Shown here in pieces: positions 8,515 through 17,880 of a stretch of DNA of 44,270 nt. The first letter of the stretch is position 1. Every line of letters begins with the position of its first letter. Below the pieces are notes generated by a model that ran no database searches, was not told where the DNA came from, and saw nothing but the letters and a program-made list of their open reading frames with translations. A program made the translations under genes and the position numbers. The stretch comes from Campylobacteraceae bacterium (lineage in GTDB: Bacteria; Campylobacterota; Campylobacteria; Campylobacterales; Sulfurovaceae), in NCBI GenBank assembly GCA_027081065.1, contig JALWLW010000084.1:1-44270 (forward strand). The letters are read 5' to 3'.

Positions 8515-10602
8515 TTAATCTTTAAGTACTTTTTTAGCAAGTTGTGTAACATATTCAGGCGTTTCTTTTTGGTTTTTATCATGAATTTTGGTCATGTACT
8601 CTTCTAAAATTTCATGGTTATTGACAGCTTTATTGTCATTTTGTTTTACCTGTTTGTAGTCACCAGAGCTTTTGAGTTTCCAAGAGAGTTGATTGTCTTG
8701 AAGTTGTAAAGAGAGCAGTTGCTTAATTTTTTGTTTTAGAGACTCTTCTCTAATAGGGGTTAAAATTTCAATTCTTCTAATGAGATTACGAGGCATTAGG
8801 TCAGCTGACGAGATGTAGCATTCATTCTCATCATGTTTAAAGACATAAATTCTTGGATGCTCAAGGTATTTTCCTATAATAGAATGCACCGTAATGTTTT
8901 CACTTACATTTTTAATGCCAGGTCTTAGAGCACAAACGCCACGAATAATAAGCTGTATTTTTACTCCTGCAATAGAAGCTAAATAAAGCGATTGAATAAT
9001 GTCGGAGTCAACCAAAGAGTTGGCTTTAAGTACAATATGTCCAGCCTCTTTAAAGGTAGCCTCATGCTCAATCATTGCAATGAGTTTGGGTTTAATGTGT
9101 TTAGGAGAAAGTGTTAAGGTCTTTAGTTCAGAATGGTTTGAAAAGCCTGTAATGAAATGAAAAAACTTCGTGACATCTTTGTTAAACTCTTGCTTAGTGG
9201 TAAAATAAGAGATATCAGTATAAATACGTGCTGTTGCAGGGTTGTAGTTTCCTGTACCCAAATGAACATAGGCTTGAAGTTTTTTCTCTTTTCGTTTGGT
9301 GACTTGGGCAACTTTAGCATGGACTTTTAGCCCTTTAATACCGTAAATGACATGTGCTCCAGCTTCTTCTAAAGCTCTTGCCCAGTGTAAATTGTTCTCT
9401 TCATCAAAACGGGCTTTGAGTTCAAGTAAAACAGTTACTTGCTTTCCAGCCTTTGAAGCTTTGATGAGTGCTTTTACAATGGGTGAGTTTTTCCCCACAC
9501 GATAAAGCGTCATACGCATGGAAAGTGTGTCAGGGTCTTTGGCTGCTTCTTGAATGAAACGCACCACAGGGTCAAAACTCTCAAAAGGGTGGTAGAGCAG
9601 GACATCTTGTTTTTCAATGGCTTTAAAAAGATTTTTGTTTTCAGCAAAAGGTGGAAGGTTTTTAGGACTGTAAGTTGGCAAGGTTAAATGTGACAATGAA
9701 GCTTCGGAGACAATATTCCAAAGTGTTCCAAGGTTTAAAGGAATGTCATAAGCATAAATGTCATGAGGGTCAAGCTCTAAGTGAGTGGTTAGAAACTTAA
9801 CAAGGTCTTCGTCGACCCCTTCTCTAAGTTCTAAACGTACCAGCATTCCTCTGTTTCTTGTACGTAGTCCCTCTTCCATAATTTCAATAAAGTCATCAGC
9901 CTCTTCTTCTTCAATCTCTAAGTCGGCATTTCTAGTTACCCTAAAAGGAGTAGAAGAGAGTTTTTTAAGCCCTCCAAAAAGCTCACCTGAAAAATGGTCT
10001 ACTACATCTTCAATGGGAACATAACAACTCTCTACCTTTAAAAAACGAGGTAAAATTCGAGGAATCCGAATAAGCCCATGTTTAATGTTACCCTCATCAT
10101 CTTCAAACTTAAGAGCAAGTGCAAAACTTAAGTTATTTAAATGAGGAAAAGGATGTTTAGCATCAATGGCAATCGGCATGATGACAGGGTAGAGTTGCTC
10201 AAAAAATTCAGCTTCTATAACCTCTTTTTGTTTAGTGGAGAGTTCATGAAAACATTTAATGGCAACTTTATGCTCTTTTAAATCATTCATAATATTTTCA
10301 AAAGTTGATTCAACTGTTTTTTGCTCTTTATGAATGGTTTTATGAATGGCTGCAAGTTGTTCAGTTGGGGTAAGTTTATCAATGGCAGTCTCTTGGACTC
10401 GTGCTTTAAAAAGAGATTTTAATCCTGCGACACGTATCATGTAGAACTCATCTAAATTTGTGCCATATATTGCTAAAAACTTTAAACGTTCTAAGGGAGG
10501 TAAAGATTTGTTTTTTGCTTGTGCAAGAACACGCGAGTTAAACTTTAGCCATGAGAGTTCACGGTTGAAATAGAGGTCAGGAGAGGTTAAGTCTATACTC
10601 AT
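8515..10602 (-). CDS. ppk: Polyphosphate kinase 1
   Basis: 695 residues, normal for PPK1, which makes polyphosphate reversibly from ATP. Visible: N-terminal LYFNRELSWLKFNSRVLAQA, GTNLDEFYMIRVAGL, head-domain PHLNNLSFALAL, the catalytic region LYHPFESFDPVVRFIQEAA..MTLYR, the phospho-accepting His segment LKVHAKVAQV and YVHLGTGNYNPATARIYTD. An ATTATA on the plus strand (10619-10624) gives TATAAT on the coding strand 16 bp upstream of the start. First gene of a likely ppk, carbonic anhydrase, EI24 operon. Confidence 0.97.
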   Translation of the reverse strand: MSIDLTSPDLYFNRELSWLKFNSRVLAQAKNKSLPPLERLKFLAIYGTNLDEFYMIRVAGLKSLFKARVQETAIDKLTPTEQLAAIHKTIHKEQKTVESTFENIMNDLKEHKVAIKCFHELSTKQKEVIEAEFFEQLYPVIMPIAIDAKHPFPHLNNLSFALALKFEDDEGNIKHGLIRIPRILPRFLKVESCYVPIEDVVDHFSGELFGGLKKLSSTPFRVTRNADLEIEEEEADDFIEIMEEGLRTRNRGMLVRLELREGVDEDLVKFLTTHLELDPHDIYAYDIPLNLGTLWNIVSEASLSHLTLPTYSPKNLPPFAENKNLFKAIEKQDVLLYHPFESFDPVVRFIQEAAKDPDTLSMRMTLYRVGKNSPIVKALIKASKAGKQVTVLLELKARFDEENNLHWARALEEAGAHVIYGIKGLKVHAKVAQVTKRKEKKLQAYVHLGTGNYNPATARIYTDISYFTTKQEFNKDVTKFFHFITGFSNHSELKTLTLSPKHIKPKLIAMIEHEATFKEAGHIVLKANSLVDSDIIQSLYLASIAGVKIQLIIRGVCALRPGIKNVSENITVHSIIGKYLEHPRIYVFKHDENECYISSADLMPRNLIRRIEILTPIREESLKQKIKQLLSLQLQDNQLSWKLKSSGDYKQVKQNDNKAVNNHEILEEYMTKIHDKNQKETPEYVTQLAKKVLKD

Positions 10603-10618
10603 TTTTTACCTTATCTAA

Positions 10619-10624
10619 ATTATA
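10619..10624 (-). promoter_or_regulatory. -10 box upstream of ppk
   Basis: TATAAT on the minus strand, preceded by TAG, 16 bp upstream of the ppk ATG, in the short space after uvrB. Confidence 0.5.
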
Positions 10625-10643
10625 CTATGGATATTTTTTTGTA

Positions 10644-12620
10644 TTATAACTTTTTTATCTTAGCAATTTGGTCACGCAATCTCGCTGCCTCTTCAAACTC
10701 TAAGCTTTTAGCAGCATGAAGCATTTTAGCTTTTAACTCTTTTATCATTTGTTGACGTTCAGCTTTTGGCATCTTGTCCATTTTAGAGCGTTTATTATAC
10801 AACTCTCCAGCATCTTCTACTTTTAAATCGGTGTCAAGTTCACGTAGTGTGGTAGTAGGAGTAATACCATGTTTTTCATTGTAGGCTATCTGTTTTTCAC
10901 GACGCTTAGAAGTAACTTCAATAGTATGTTTCATTGACTCTGTCATCTTATTAGCATACATAAGCACTTGCCCATTGGCATTACGTGCAGCACGTCCTGC
11001 TGTTTGAATGAGTGCTGTACGTGAACGTAAAAAACCCTCTTTGTCTGCATCTAAAATGGCAACCAATGAAACCTCTGGTAGGTCAAGCCCTTCTCTAAGT
11101 AGGTTAATTCCTATAAGAATGTCAAACTCTCCCAAACGCAAAGAACGAATGGTCTGATTTCGCTCAATGGCATCCATGTCTGAGTGCATGTGACGACATT
11201 TGAGTCCTAAATCATTGTAATACGTACTCAGTTCCTCTGCCATTTTCTTGGTAAGTACAGTTATTAAAACACGTTCTCCTCTTTCAATAACAGGTTTCAT
11301 ACGGTCATGCAGGTTTTCTACTTGGTAGGTAGAAGGTATGACTTCAATAGGAGGGTCAAGTAGTCCTGTTGGTCGTACAACTTGCTCTGCTACAACTGAA
11401 GAGAGTTCTATTTCTAGTTCGTTTGGGGTAGCTGAAACAAATAAAAAGTAGGGTGCTTTGCCAATGTATTCGTCAAACATTAAAGGTCGATTGTCAAGTG
11501 CAGAGGGTAGTCTGAACCCATGCTCAACCAAAACCTCTTTACGGCTTCTGTCACCTGCGTACATGCCTCTAAATTGAGAAAGTGATACATGAGACTCATC
11601 GACAATGCACAAAAAGTCATCTCCATGCATCGCTTCAAAGTAGTCCATCATAGAAAAAGGGGTTTCTCCCTCTTTTTTACCTGTGAGGTGGCGTGAGTAG
11701 TTCTCGATTCCCTTACACATTCCTGTGGCTTCTATCATCTCTAAGTCAAACTCAACTCTCTGTTTTAGTCTATTGTACTCTAGCATTCTATCTTGCTCTT
11801 TATAGTAGTTAAGTCGTTCTCCTAACTCTTTTTCTATGCTTTTAACAGCAAGTGCTAATTTCTCTTGAGAGACAATAAATTGGTTCGCTGCATAAACTGT
11901 TGCCTCTTTAAAGTGTTCTATCTTTTCACCTGTAAGTGTGTTAAAGGTATAAACATCTTCGATTTCATCGCCAAAAAACTCAACTCTTATGGCAAACTCT
12001 TCATTGTAAGCAGGGTAAATGTCAATCACTTCGCCATTAACCCTAAAGTCTCCACGGTCAAAAAACTCATCATTTCGTTTGTAGCCCATCTCTACGAGTT
12101 TAAGCAAAAGAGCTTTTTGAGCATACTCTTCACCCACTACTAATTTTTGAACAATGCTTTTGTAGTCCTCTGGTGACCCTAAACCATAGTTTGCCGAAAC
12201 GGAAGCAATGACAATGACATCTTTATGAGAAAGCAGTGAAGCTGTAGTAGAGAGACGAAGACGCTCTAACTCTTCATTAATGGAAGAGTCTTTTTCTATA
12301 AAGAGATCTTGACGAGGAATGTAAGCTTCAGGTTGATAGTAGTCATAGTAAGAGATGAAGTACTCAACATGATTGTTGGGGAAAAATGTTCTAAACTCAG
12401 AGTAGAGCTGTGCTGCCAAAGTTTTGTTGTGGGTCATAATGAGAGTTGGCTTCCCAGTCTCTTCTATGACCTTAGCCATGGTATAAGTCTTACCTGAACC
12501 TGTTACACCTAATAGGGTTTGGTATTGGTTTCCCTCTTTAATAGATTTACTTAAAGCATTTATGGCTGTAGGTTGGTCTCCTGCTGGACTATATTTAGAA
12601 TTTACGGTAAAAGTTGGCAT
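10644..12620 (-). CDS. uvrB: UvrABC system protein B
   Basis: 658 residues, full length. Walker A GVTGSGKT (38-45), the beta-hairpin region [12 protein letters not shown] (91-102) that clamps damaged [17 protein letters not shown], helicase motif V/VI region [21 protein letters not shown] and QTAGRAARN, and a C-terminal UVR motif (about 625-658) that contacts UvrC. Nucleotide-excision-repair damage recognition. It starts 12 bp after the small coiled-coil gene on the same strand and probably shares its promoter. Confidence 0.98.
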   Translation of the reverse strand: MPTFTVNSKYSPAGDQPTAINALSKSIKEGNQYQTLLGVTGSGKTYTMAKVIEETGKPTLIMTHNKTLAAQLYSEFRTFFPNNHVEYFISYYDYYQPEAYIPRQDLFIEKDSSINEELERLRLSTTASLLSHKDVIVIASVSANYGLGSPEDYKSIVQKLVVGEEYAQKALLLKLVEMGYKRNDEFFDRGDFRVNGEVIDIYPAYNEEFAIRVEFFGDEIEDVYTFNTLTGEKIEHFKEATVYAANQFIVSQEKLALAVKSIEKELGERLNYYKEQDRMLEYNRLKQRVEFDLEMIEATGMCKGIENYSRHLTGKKEGETPFSMMDYFEAMHGDDFLCIVDESHVSLSQFRGMYAGDRSRKEVLVEHGFRLPSALDNRPLMFDEYIGKAPYFLFVSATPNELEIELSSVVAEQVVRPTGLLDPPIEVIPSTYQVENLHDRMKPVIERGERVLITVLTKKMAEELSTYYNDLGLKCRHMHSDMDAIERNQTIRSLRLGEFDILIGINLLREGLDLPEVSLVAILDADKEGFLRSRTALIQTAGRAARNANGQVLMYANKMTESMKHTIEVTSKRREKQIAYNEKHGITPTTTLRELDTDLKVEDAGELYNKRSKMDKMPKAERQQMIKELKAKMLHAAKSLEFEEAARLRDQIAKIKKL

Positions 12621-12632
12621 ATAAATATTCTC

Positions 12633-12821
12633 TTATGATGTAAGTAATTTTGCTAAGCGTTCATTTAAGCTTTTTATTTTTTTTTCATAGTTTAAAACTT
12701 TTAATTCATTTTCTTTAAGTTTTTCAAGCTCATTTTGTAGTTTTTGATTCTCTTTTTTGAGTATGTGCTGTTTCTCTAATATTATCTCAACTTGTTCTAT
12801 TAACTTATCTAATGAAGTAAT
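12633..12821 (-). CDS. 62-aa coiled-coil protein, probable ATT start
   Basis: A short gene with no ATG, GTG or TTG start. In this frame the sequence is open from a stop codon to TAA at 12633-12635. AAAGGA (12828-12833) lies 6 bases before an ATT (12819-12821), giving TSLDKLIEQVEIILEKQH... to NERLAKLLTS. The protein is almost all heptad-like helix (Leu/Ile/Lys/Glu/Asn-rich), reminiscent of ZapB-like or other short coiled-coil proteins; similarity is compositional only. Coding is supported by the ribosome site, the -10 box 27 bp upstream, and the 12-bp gap to uvrB. Not seen as a conventional ORF. Confidence 0.65.
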   Translation of the reverse strand: MTSLDKLIEQVEIILEKQHILKKENQKLQNELEKLKENELKVLNYEKKIKSLNERLAKLLTS

Positions 12822-12847
12822 GATTAATCCTTTAGCTATTTAATGTT

Positions 12848-12855
12848 ATTATAAT
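12848..12855. promoter_or_regulatory. Palindromic divergent -10 element
   Basis: ATTATAAT is its own reverse complement, so it reads TATAAT on both strands (12850-12855 plus, 12848-12853 minus). The plus-strand box lies 26 bases before the 12882 ATG and the minus-strand box 26 bases before the ATT at 12821, so one element could serve both divergent genes. Confidence 0.5.
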
Positions 12856-12881
12856 CATAACACATAAAAAAGGAGGTTTAT

Positions 12882-13118
12882 ATGAAAAAGATTGTTTTTA
12901 TCATTGCGAGTAGACGATTGGAAGTTGAGTTAGATGATGACTTTGCAGAGTATGTCTCTAATGATTTACTAAAAAACAAAGTTAGTTTAGACAAAGACAA
13001 TGACATAAGCCAACTTTTACAGCTCTATTTAAAGAGCATTCATCGAGAATACCAGTCAGAAGAACAGATTAAAACATTATTAAATCAAATGGTAAATTCA
13101 AATAAGTCTCAAATATGA
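12882..13118 (+). CDS. Small conserved protein next to uvrB (possibly ZapA-like)
   Basis: 78 residues, start after a strong AGGAGG (12871-12876). The N-terminus KIVFIIASRRLEVELDDDFAEYV has a beta-hairpin look, followed by a helical C-terminal half (LLQLYLKSIHREYQSEEQIKTLLNQM). This layout recalls ZapA (beta N-terminus plus coiled coil), but the protein is shorter and I do not claim homology. From memory, a similar small gene sits between uvrB and the pseudopilin/priA genes in Campylobacter, so it is probably a conserved campylobacterotal gene. Confidence 0.75.
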   Translation: MKKIVFIIASRRLEVELDDDFAEYVSNDLLKNKVSLDKDNDISQLLQLYLKSIHREYQSEEQIKTLLNQMVNSNKSQI

Positions 13119-13177
13119 AATTTTAATTTATTCTTAAAATATTTTTCTAATTAAGTAAACTATATTATTTTTTAGTT

Positions 13178-13183
13178 TATAAT
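13178..13183 (+). promoter_or_regulatory. -10 box upstream of first pilin gene
   Basis: TATAAT 55 bp before the GTG start at 13238; AAGGAG at 13227-13232 is the ribosome site, spacer 5. Confidence 0.6.
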
Positions 13184-13237
13184 GCTTCCAGTTCGAGATA
13201 ACAAAGAAAAGAACTATAAAATATTTAAGGAGTATTT

Positions 13238-13753
13238 GTGACAAATACATATAACGTTTCAACAAAAAAAGGTTTTACAATGATCGAATTGATCTTTGTA
13301 ATCGTAATTATCGGTATTTTAGCAGCAGTTGCTATTCCTAAATTGGCAGCTACTAGAGATGATGCTAAAGTAGCAACATGTATGAGTGATGCTTCAGCAT
13401 TTGTTTCACAAGTTTCTGCGTACTATACTGCAAATGGAAGATTAGATAAAGTTAGTCAAATGACAAACTATCAAATAGATGCATCGTCAACAAATAAAAT
13501 TAATGGTTTTGATAGTGATGGTGATGCGACTGAAGGTTTAAATAAAAATACACAAACAGTAAACTTTTTGTGTGATGGTGGAAAAGTATTTTCTGTTACA
13601 ACAGGTTCAAGTGCTACTGATTTTAATCTTACTTTTGCAGATGCAGCAACTGGTGACCCTGATGAAAAAGTTGCACAACTTGCATCAAATGCTTTAGATA
13701 CTAAAGATTTTTATAGAACATATAGCCTTGGAGGAAGTAACGTTCAGTATTAA
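13238..13753 (+). CDS. Type IV pilin / pseudopilin-like protein (1 of 3)
   Basis: 171 residues, GTG start with AAGGAG 5 bases before it. Class III (prepilin) signal: KKG/FTMIEL, cleavage after Gly12, Glu at mature +5, then a hydrophobic helix to about residue 36. The C-terminal body is hydrophilic with two Cys (C48 region and C109 region), possibly a disulfide. It has its own -10 box and a hairpin terminator right after, so it may be transcribed more than the next two genes. Likely part of a type II secretion or type IV pilus/competence machine; comEC lies downstream. Confidence 0.88.
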   Translation: MTNTYNVSTKKGFTMIELIFVIVIIGILAAVAIPKLAATRDDAKVATCMSDASAFVSQVSAYYTANGRLDKVSQMTNYQIDASSTNKINGFDSDGDATEGLNKNTQTVNFLCDGGKVFSVTTGSSATDFNLTFADAATGDPDEKVAQLASNALDTKDFYRTYSLGGSNVQY

Positions 13754-13770
13754 TATTTAACACTTATTTT

Positions 13771-13793
13771 GTTCCTATTATAATAATAGGAAC
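13771..13793 (+). terminator. Hairpin between pilin genes 1 and 2
   Basis: Perfect 10-bp stem (13771-13780 with 13784-13793), loop TAA, followed by a T-rich stretch. Probably terminates or attenuates transcription of the following pilin genes. Confidence 0.75.
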
Positions 13794-13861
13794 ATGTATT
13801 TTATTTTCTATTTTTAAGCTCATTATATTGATTTTAAAAATAAAAAATAAAAGAATATATT

Positions 13862-14314
13862 ATGAAAAAAGCATTTACAATGGTAGAATTAATTTTTGTT
13901 ATTGTTATTATTGGGATTTTAGCTTCAGTAGCCATTCCTAGACTCTCTGCAACAAGAGATGATGCTTTGATTGCTAAAAATAGTGAATATATTATGGGAA
14001 TAATGGCTGAAATATCAAGTTATATTATAGCAAGGGGTGAGTTAAAAAGTGATTTGAGTCTTATGTCTAGTTTACTCGAAACTTTAAAAACTAAAAATAG
14101 AGTAATTGTTGATATTGCTAGTCAGAGTGCAATGATAAAGATAGGTGAAGATAGTTCATGTATTACCATTGATATAAATAGCACTTCTACAACTGAACTA
14201 TTACAAACAATCTTTTCTGTAAATACAACAGATAGAATTTGTAATCAAGTACAAGCACTTATTAAAGAAAAAGATTATCCTCTTGTTTTACGAGGAAAGT
14301 TAATAAAATATTAG
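13862..14314 (+). CDS. Type IV pilin / pseudopilin-like protein (2 of 3)
   Basis: 150 residues. Short leader with cleavage site KKA/FTMVEL: Ala instead of Gly at -1, Glu at +5, followed by the hydrophobic helix FVIVIIGILASVAIPRLSATRDDA, near identical to its neighbours. The C-terminal region (two Cys) is divergent. Lies 8 bp before the third gene. Ala at -1 is tolerated by some prepilin peptidases and appears common in this phylum. Confidence 0.87.
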   Translation: MKKAFTMVELIFVIVIIGILASVAIPRLSATRDDALIAKNSEYIMGIMAEISSYIIARGELKSDLSLMSSLLETLKTKNRVIVDIASQSAMIKIGEDSSCITIDINSTSTTELLQTIFSVNTTDRICNQVQALIKEKDYPLVLRGKLIKY

Positions 14315-14322
14315 GATAAAAT

Positions 14323-14805
14323 ATGAAAAATCAAAAATCAAAATCAGCTTTTACTATGATTGAGCTAGTCTTTGCCATTGTTATCATTGGCATTTTAGCC
14401 TCAATAGCCATTCCAAAATTAACAGCTACAAGAGATGATGCCGTTATTACAAAGGCAAGAGTATTGGTGGCTTCTATTAGAAATGCTTTAGCAATGGAGA
14501 GACAAAAACGGATATTACGTGGCAACTTTACGCCAATCAATGCTGTTGGTGGAAGTACAAATGTGTTTGGTAATTTTGATAATAATAGTACACAAGCAAC
14601 TATTTTAGAATATCCTGTGCCATCAGAAAATAAAAAAGATAGATGGTACTTTAGTGGAGGAACAGGTAAAGATGGACGTGATCAATATATTTTTAAATCC
14701 ATATTGGGAGATGTAAAGTTTGAAATTGTTTCAGGAAAATTTGAATGTGATACAGCTAAAACAAATAATACCAATGCCAATGGTTGTAGACAGTTGACAA
14801 ATTAA
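14323..14805 (+). CDS. Type IV pilin / pseudopilin-like protein (3 of 3)
   Basis: 160 residues. Leader KNQKSKSA/FTMIEL, again Ala at -1 and Glu at +5, then the conserved helix. Resembles the PulG-like Campylobacter protein next to priA. Two Cys near the C-terminus (FECDTAK and NANGCRQ), possibly a disulfide. A -10 box for priA lies within 15 bp after its stop. Confidence 0.88.
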   Translation: MKNQKSKSAFTMIELVFAIVIIGILASIAIPKLTATRDDAVITKARVLVASIRNALAMERQKRILRGNFTPINAVGGSTNVFGNFDNNSTQATILEYPVPSENKKDRWYFSGGTGKDGRDQYIFKSILGDVKFEIVSGKFECDTAKTNNTNANGCRQLTN

Positions 14806-14813
14806 TCTTATGA

Positions 14814-14819
14814 TATAAT
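14814..14819 (+). promoter_or_regulatory. -10 box upstream of priA
   Basis: TATAAT just after pilin gene 3. TTGACA at 14794-14799 lies only 14 bp upstream, shorter than optimal, so its role as a -35 is doubtful. Confidence 0.5.
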
Positions 14820-14847
14820 CTCTTTATTAAAATTTGAGGAGATTATT

Positions 14848-16710
14848 ATTTATTATTATCAAGTAACTCTTCTTAAATCATCAGCCCCCATTTTAACTTA
14901 TTATACTAAAGAACCCATAACAATAGGTCAACAAGTAGAAATACCCATTCATTCAAAAACAAAATTAGCTATGATTTTAAAAGAAGTTGAAAAACCAACA
15001 GAGTTTGAAACTTCTGAGGTTTCAAAGGTTTTAGAAACCTATTACTCGCAAGAGCAAATTGAAATAGCTGAATTTATTGCTTCTTATTATTTTTCAACTT
15101 TAGGCGAAGCCATTGCTTTGTTTATGCCATGTAGATTCGGTAAGACCCAACATAAAAATGAGAATAATATAGATGTTCAGTCTTACCGAACTTACGGGTT
15201 ACCAATCTTATCAATAGAGCAACAAAAAGCCTATGAATCTATTTTGAAAAAAGAGAGAGCCTTACTCTTTGGAGTAACAGGCTCTGGTAAAACAGAAGTG
15301 TTTATTAAGCTCATGGCAAAAACTATTGAAGAGAAAAAACAGTCTATTTTTCTTATGCCTGAAATCTCATTGACTCCTCAAATGGAGACACGACTCAAAA
15401 AGTATTTTGGTGACAGACTCGTCATGTGGCATTCAAAACTAACCAAAAAGAAAAAAGAAGAGATACTTGAAAAGATTTATAATAATGAAGTAGACATCGT
15501 CGCAGGAGCTAGGTCAGCACTCTTTACACCTTTAGCTAATGTGGGGCTAATTATTGTTGATGAAGAGCATGATGACTCTTACAAAGCGATGATGAAACCA
15601 CGCTACCATGCACGAGACATGGCTGTTTATATGGCATCTAAACTAAAAGCCAAAGTTGTCTTGGCTTCAGCTACGCCTTCTCTTAGCTCTTATCATAAAT
15701 ATGATGTTGTACGACTCAAAAAACCCTTTATAGAGACTAAGAAAAGTTACTGCTTTGTAGAGGGGTCAACACTTACTAATGAGATGATAAAAAAACTAAA
15801 AGCCAATTTTGAAGCAGGTGAACAGTCGCTTTTATTTGTGCCTACACGTGGGAATTTTAAGTACCTTTATTGCCAAAAATGTGGGATGACGCATCTTTGT
15901 CCTTACTGTTCAGTGGGTATGGCGTTGCACCGAAATGTAAGGCACTTAAAGTGTCATTATTGTAACTTTACAGAAGTCATACGAACGGTTTGTACGCATT
16001 GTGGGCATGAACCTTTGCAGAGTGAACGCATGGGAACGGCTGAAGTCAAAGAGATGGTAGAGCAAGGCATAGCTGAAATGGTCGTAGAACAGTTTGACCG
16101 TGATAGCATAAGGACAGCTGGAAAACTCAAAAAAGCGTTAAAACGTTTTGAGAAGAAAGAGAGTCATTTGCTTTTGGGTACACAAATGCTCTCTAAAGGG
16201 CATGATTATGAGAACATTACGCTCTCAATCATTTTGGGTATGGACTACATCTTGGGACTTGGTGATTACCGTGCAAGAGAGAGGGCGATGTCTTTGCTCA
16301 TTCAAGTTGCTGGGCGTTCGGGTAGGGCAAAGAGTGCAGAGGTGATTGTACAGTCACAAAATGCAGACTTTTTTAAACTTTATTTGAATGACTATGAAGC
16401 TTTTTTAAAAGATGAGATGTTCTTTGTAGAAGATATGTACCCACCGTTTGTGTCGTTGGCACGAATCCTTATTTCCCATGTGAAAGAAGAAAAAGCAGGG
16501 AAGACTACTTTAGATACGGTGACGAAGTTAAAAGCTTTTGAGGGCATTGAGATTGTAGGACATGGAAAAGCACCGATTGAACGGATTGCTAATAAATATA
16601 GATTTAACATTTTGTTACGTTGCTCTAAGCGTTCTGTTTTACTCAAAGCTTTACATTTGGTGAATAATCCTAAGATAGAAATTGATATGGATCCGGTGGA
16701 GTTTTCTTAA
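14848..16710 (+). CDS. priA: Primosomal protein N' (replication-restart helicase PriA), ATT start
   Basis: 620 residues if started at the ATT at 14848. The first in-frame ATG/GTG/TTG is 14971, which would remove 41 residues of the conserved N-terminal 3'-end-binding domain. ATT follows GAGGAG (14836-14841) with a 6-base spacer and gives M-YYYQVTLLKSSAPILTYY..., matching PriA N-termini. Other visible parts: Walker [10 protein letters not shown] (about 142-150), DEEH box, eight-Cys zinc region (QKCGMTHLCPYC...KCHYC...CTHC), GTQMLSKGHDYENITL, and QVAGRSGRA. Reloads DnaB at stalled forks. Synteny with pseudopilins and ispG matches Campylobacter. Confidence 0.93.
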   Translation: MYYYQVTLLKSSAPILTYYTKEPITIGQQVEIPIHSKTKLAMILKEVEKPTEFETSEVSKVLETYYSQEQIEIAEFIASYYFSTLGEAIALFMPCRFGKTQHKNENNIDVQSYRTYGLPILSIEQQKAYESILKKERALLFGVTGSGKTEVFIKLMAKTIEEKKQSIFLMPEISLTPQMETRLKKYFGDRLVMWHSKLTKKKKEEILEKIYNNEVDIVAGARSALFTPLANVGLIIVDEEHDDSYKAMMKPRYHARDMAVYMASKLKAKVVLASATPSLSSYHKYDVVRLKKPFIETKKSYCFVEGSTLTNEMIKKLKANFEAGEQSLLFVPTRGNFKYLYCQKCGMTHLCPYCSVGMALHRNVRHLKCHYCNFTEVIRTVCTHCGHEPLQSERMGTAEVKEMVEQGIAEMVVEQFDRDSIRTAGKLKKALKRFEKKESHLLLGTQMLSKGHDYENITLSIILGMDYILGLGDYRARERAMSLLIQVAGRSGRAKSAEVIVQSQNADFFKLYLNDYEAFLKDEMFFVEDMYPPFVSLARILISHVKEEKAGKTTLDTVTKLKAFEGIEIVGHGKAPIERIANKYRFNILLRCSKRSVLLKALHLVNNPKIEIDMDPVEFS

Positions 16711-16751
16711 GGTTTTTAACATGTTTTGTTATGAATTTAGGTAAAATTTGA

Positions 16752-16757
16752 TATAAC
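16752..16757 (+). promoter_or_regulatory. Putative -10 box upstream of ispG
   Basis: TATAAC, 36 bp before the ispG ATG, following TTTGA. It would drive the ispG-dnaB-comEC-rhomboid-lipoprotein run. Confidence 0.4.
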
Positions 16758-16793
16758 AAATATAGATTTTTAATTTAAAATAAAGAAGAAAAT

Positions 16794-17855
16794 ATGAAAG
16801 AAAGATATCCCACTAAAAAGATTTACGTAGGCGATGTAGCCGTAGGTGGTGACGCACCCATTTCAGTACAGTCAATGACATACTCTGATACGCATAATGT
16901 GGCTGAGACAGTAGAACAAATAAACCGTTTACACTTCGCAGGGGCTGACATGGTGCGTGTGGCTGTACCTAAAATGGAAGATGCTTTAGCACTTAAAGCC
17001 ATTAAAGAGCAAGTCTCTTTACCCATCATCGCAGACATACATTACCACTATAAACTGGCACTCGAAGCTGCTAAATGGGTAGACTGTATTCGTTTTAATC
17101 CTGGGAACATTAATGACAAACATAAGATAAAAGAGATTGTAAAAGCTTGTGAGGAGCGTAGTTTACCCATTCGTATTGGGGTAAATGCAGGTTCACTTGA
17201 ACAAGAGTTCGACAACCGTTATGGTGCAACAGCTGAAGGTATGGTAGCATCTGCTGAGTACAACATTAAGTTCTTAGAAGATTTAGGATTTACTGACATA
17301 AAAGTCTCTCTAAAGGCTTCAGATGTTGAGCGAACGGTTGATGCTTACCGAATGTTACGACCTAAAAACAACTACCCTTTCCACTTGGGTGTAACCGAAG
17401 CTGGAACAATTTTTCATGCGACCATTAAGTCTTCTATTGGTCTTGGGGCATTACTACTTGATGGAATTGGTGATACGATGCGTATCTCAATTACTGGTGA
17501 ACTTGAAGAAGAGATTCGAGTAGGAAAAGCCATTTTAAAAGATTCTGGGCGTATTAAAGAGGGGTTAAACATCATCTCTTGTCCAACTTGTGGACGAATA
17601 GAAGCAGACTTAGTAAAAGCCGTAGCTGAAGTAGAAAAGAGAACAGCCCACATAAAAACACCGATGGATGTCTCGGTGATGGGTTGTGTGGTCAATGCCA
17701 TTGGTGAAGCTAAACATGCTGATGTTGCCATTGCCTACGGTAAAGAAGCAGGGCTTGTAATGCTTAAAGGTGAAGTTGTTGCTCGTCTTCCTGAAAATGA
17801 ATTGGTAGACCGTTTTGTAGAAGAAGTAGAAACTTTTGCAGCAAAACAAGCTTAA
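16794..17855 (+). CDS. ispG: 4-hydroxy-3-methylbut-2-en-1-yl diphosphate synthase
   Basis: 353 residues. Iron-sulfur enzyme of the MEP isoprenoid pathway. Visible: N-terminal [28 protein letters not shown]-barrel [17 protein letters not shown], and the cluster-binding region with CPTCGR plus [20 protein letters not shown] (three Cys and a Glu). Full length; ATG at 16794 gives the standard N-terminus. 25 bp before dnaB. Confidence 0.96.
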   Translation: MKERYPTKKIYVGDVAVGGDAPISVQSMTYSDTHNVAETVEQINRLHFAGADMVRVAVPKMEDALALKAIKEQVSLPIIADIHYHYKLALEAAKWVDCIRFNPGNINDKHKIKEIVKACEERSLPIRIGVNAGSLEQEFDNRYGATAEGMVASAEYNIKFLEDLGFTDIKVSLKASDVERTVDAYRMLRPKNNYPFHLGVTEAGTIFHATIKSSIGLGALLLDGIGDTMRISITGELEEEIRVGKAILKDSGRIKEGLNIISCPTCGRIEADLVKAVAEVEKRTAHIKTPMDVSVMGCVVNAIGEAKHADVAIAYGKEAGLVMLKGEVVARLPENELVDRFVEEVETFAAKQA

Positions 17856-17880
17856 TGGTCTTGAAAGGTAAGGAGTTTTA

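Noticed and set aside
14794..14799. TTGACA as a -35 box for priA
   Set aside because: Only 14 bp from the -10 box, and lies at the end of the pilin coding sequence; probably chance.
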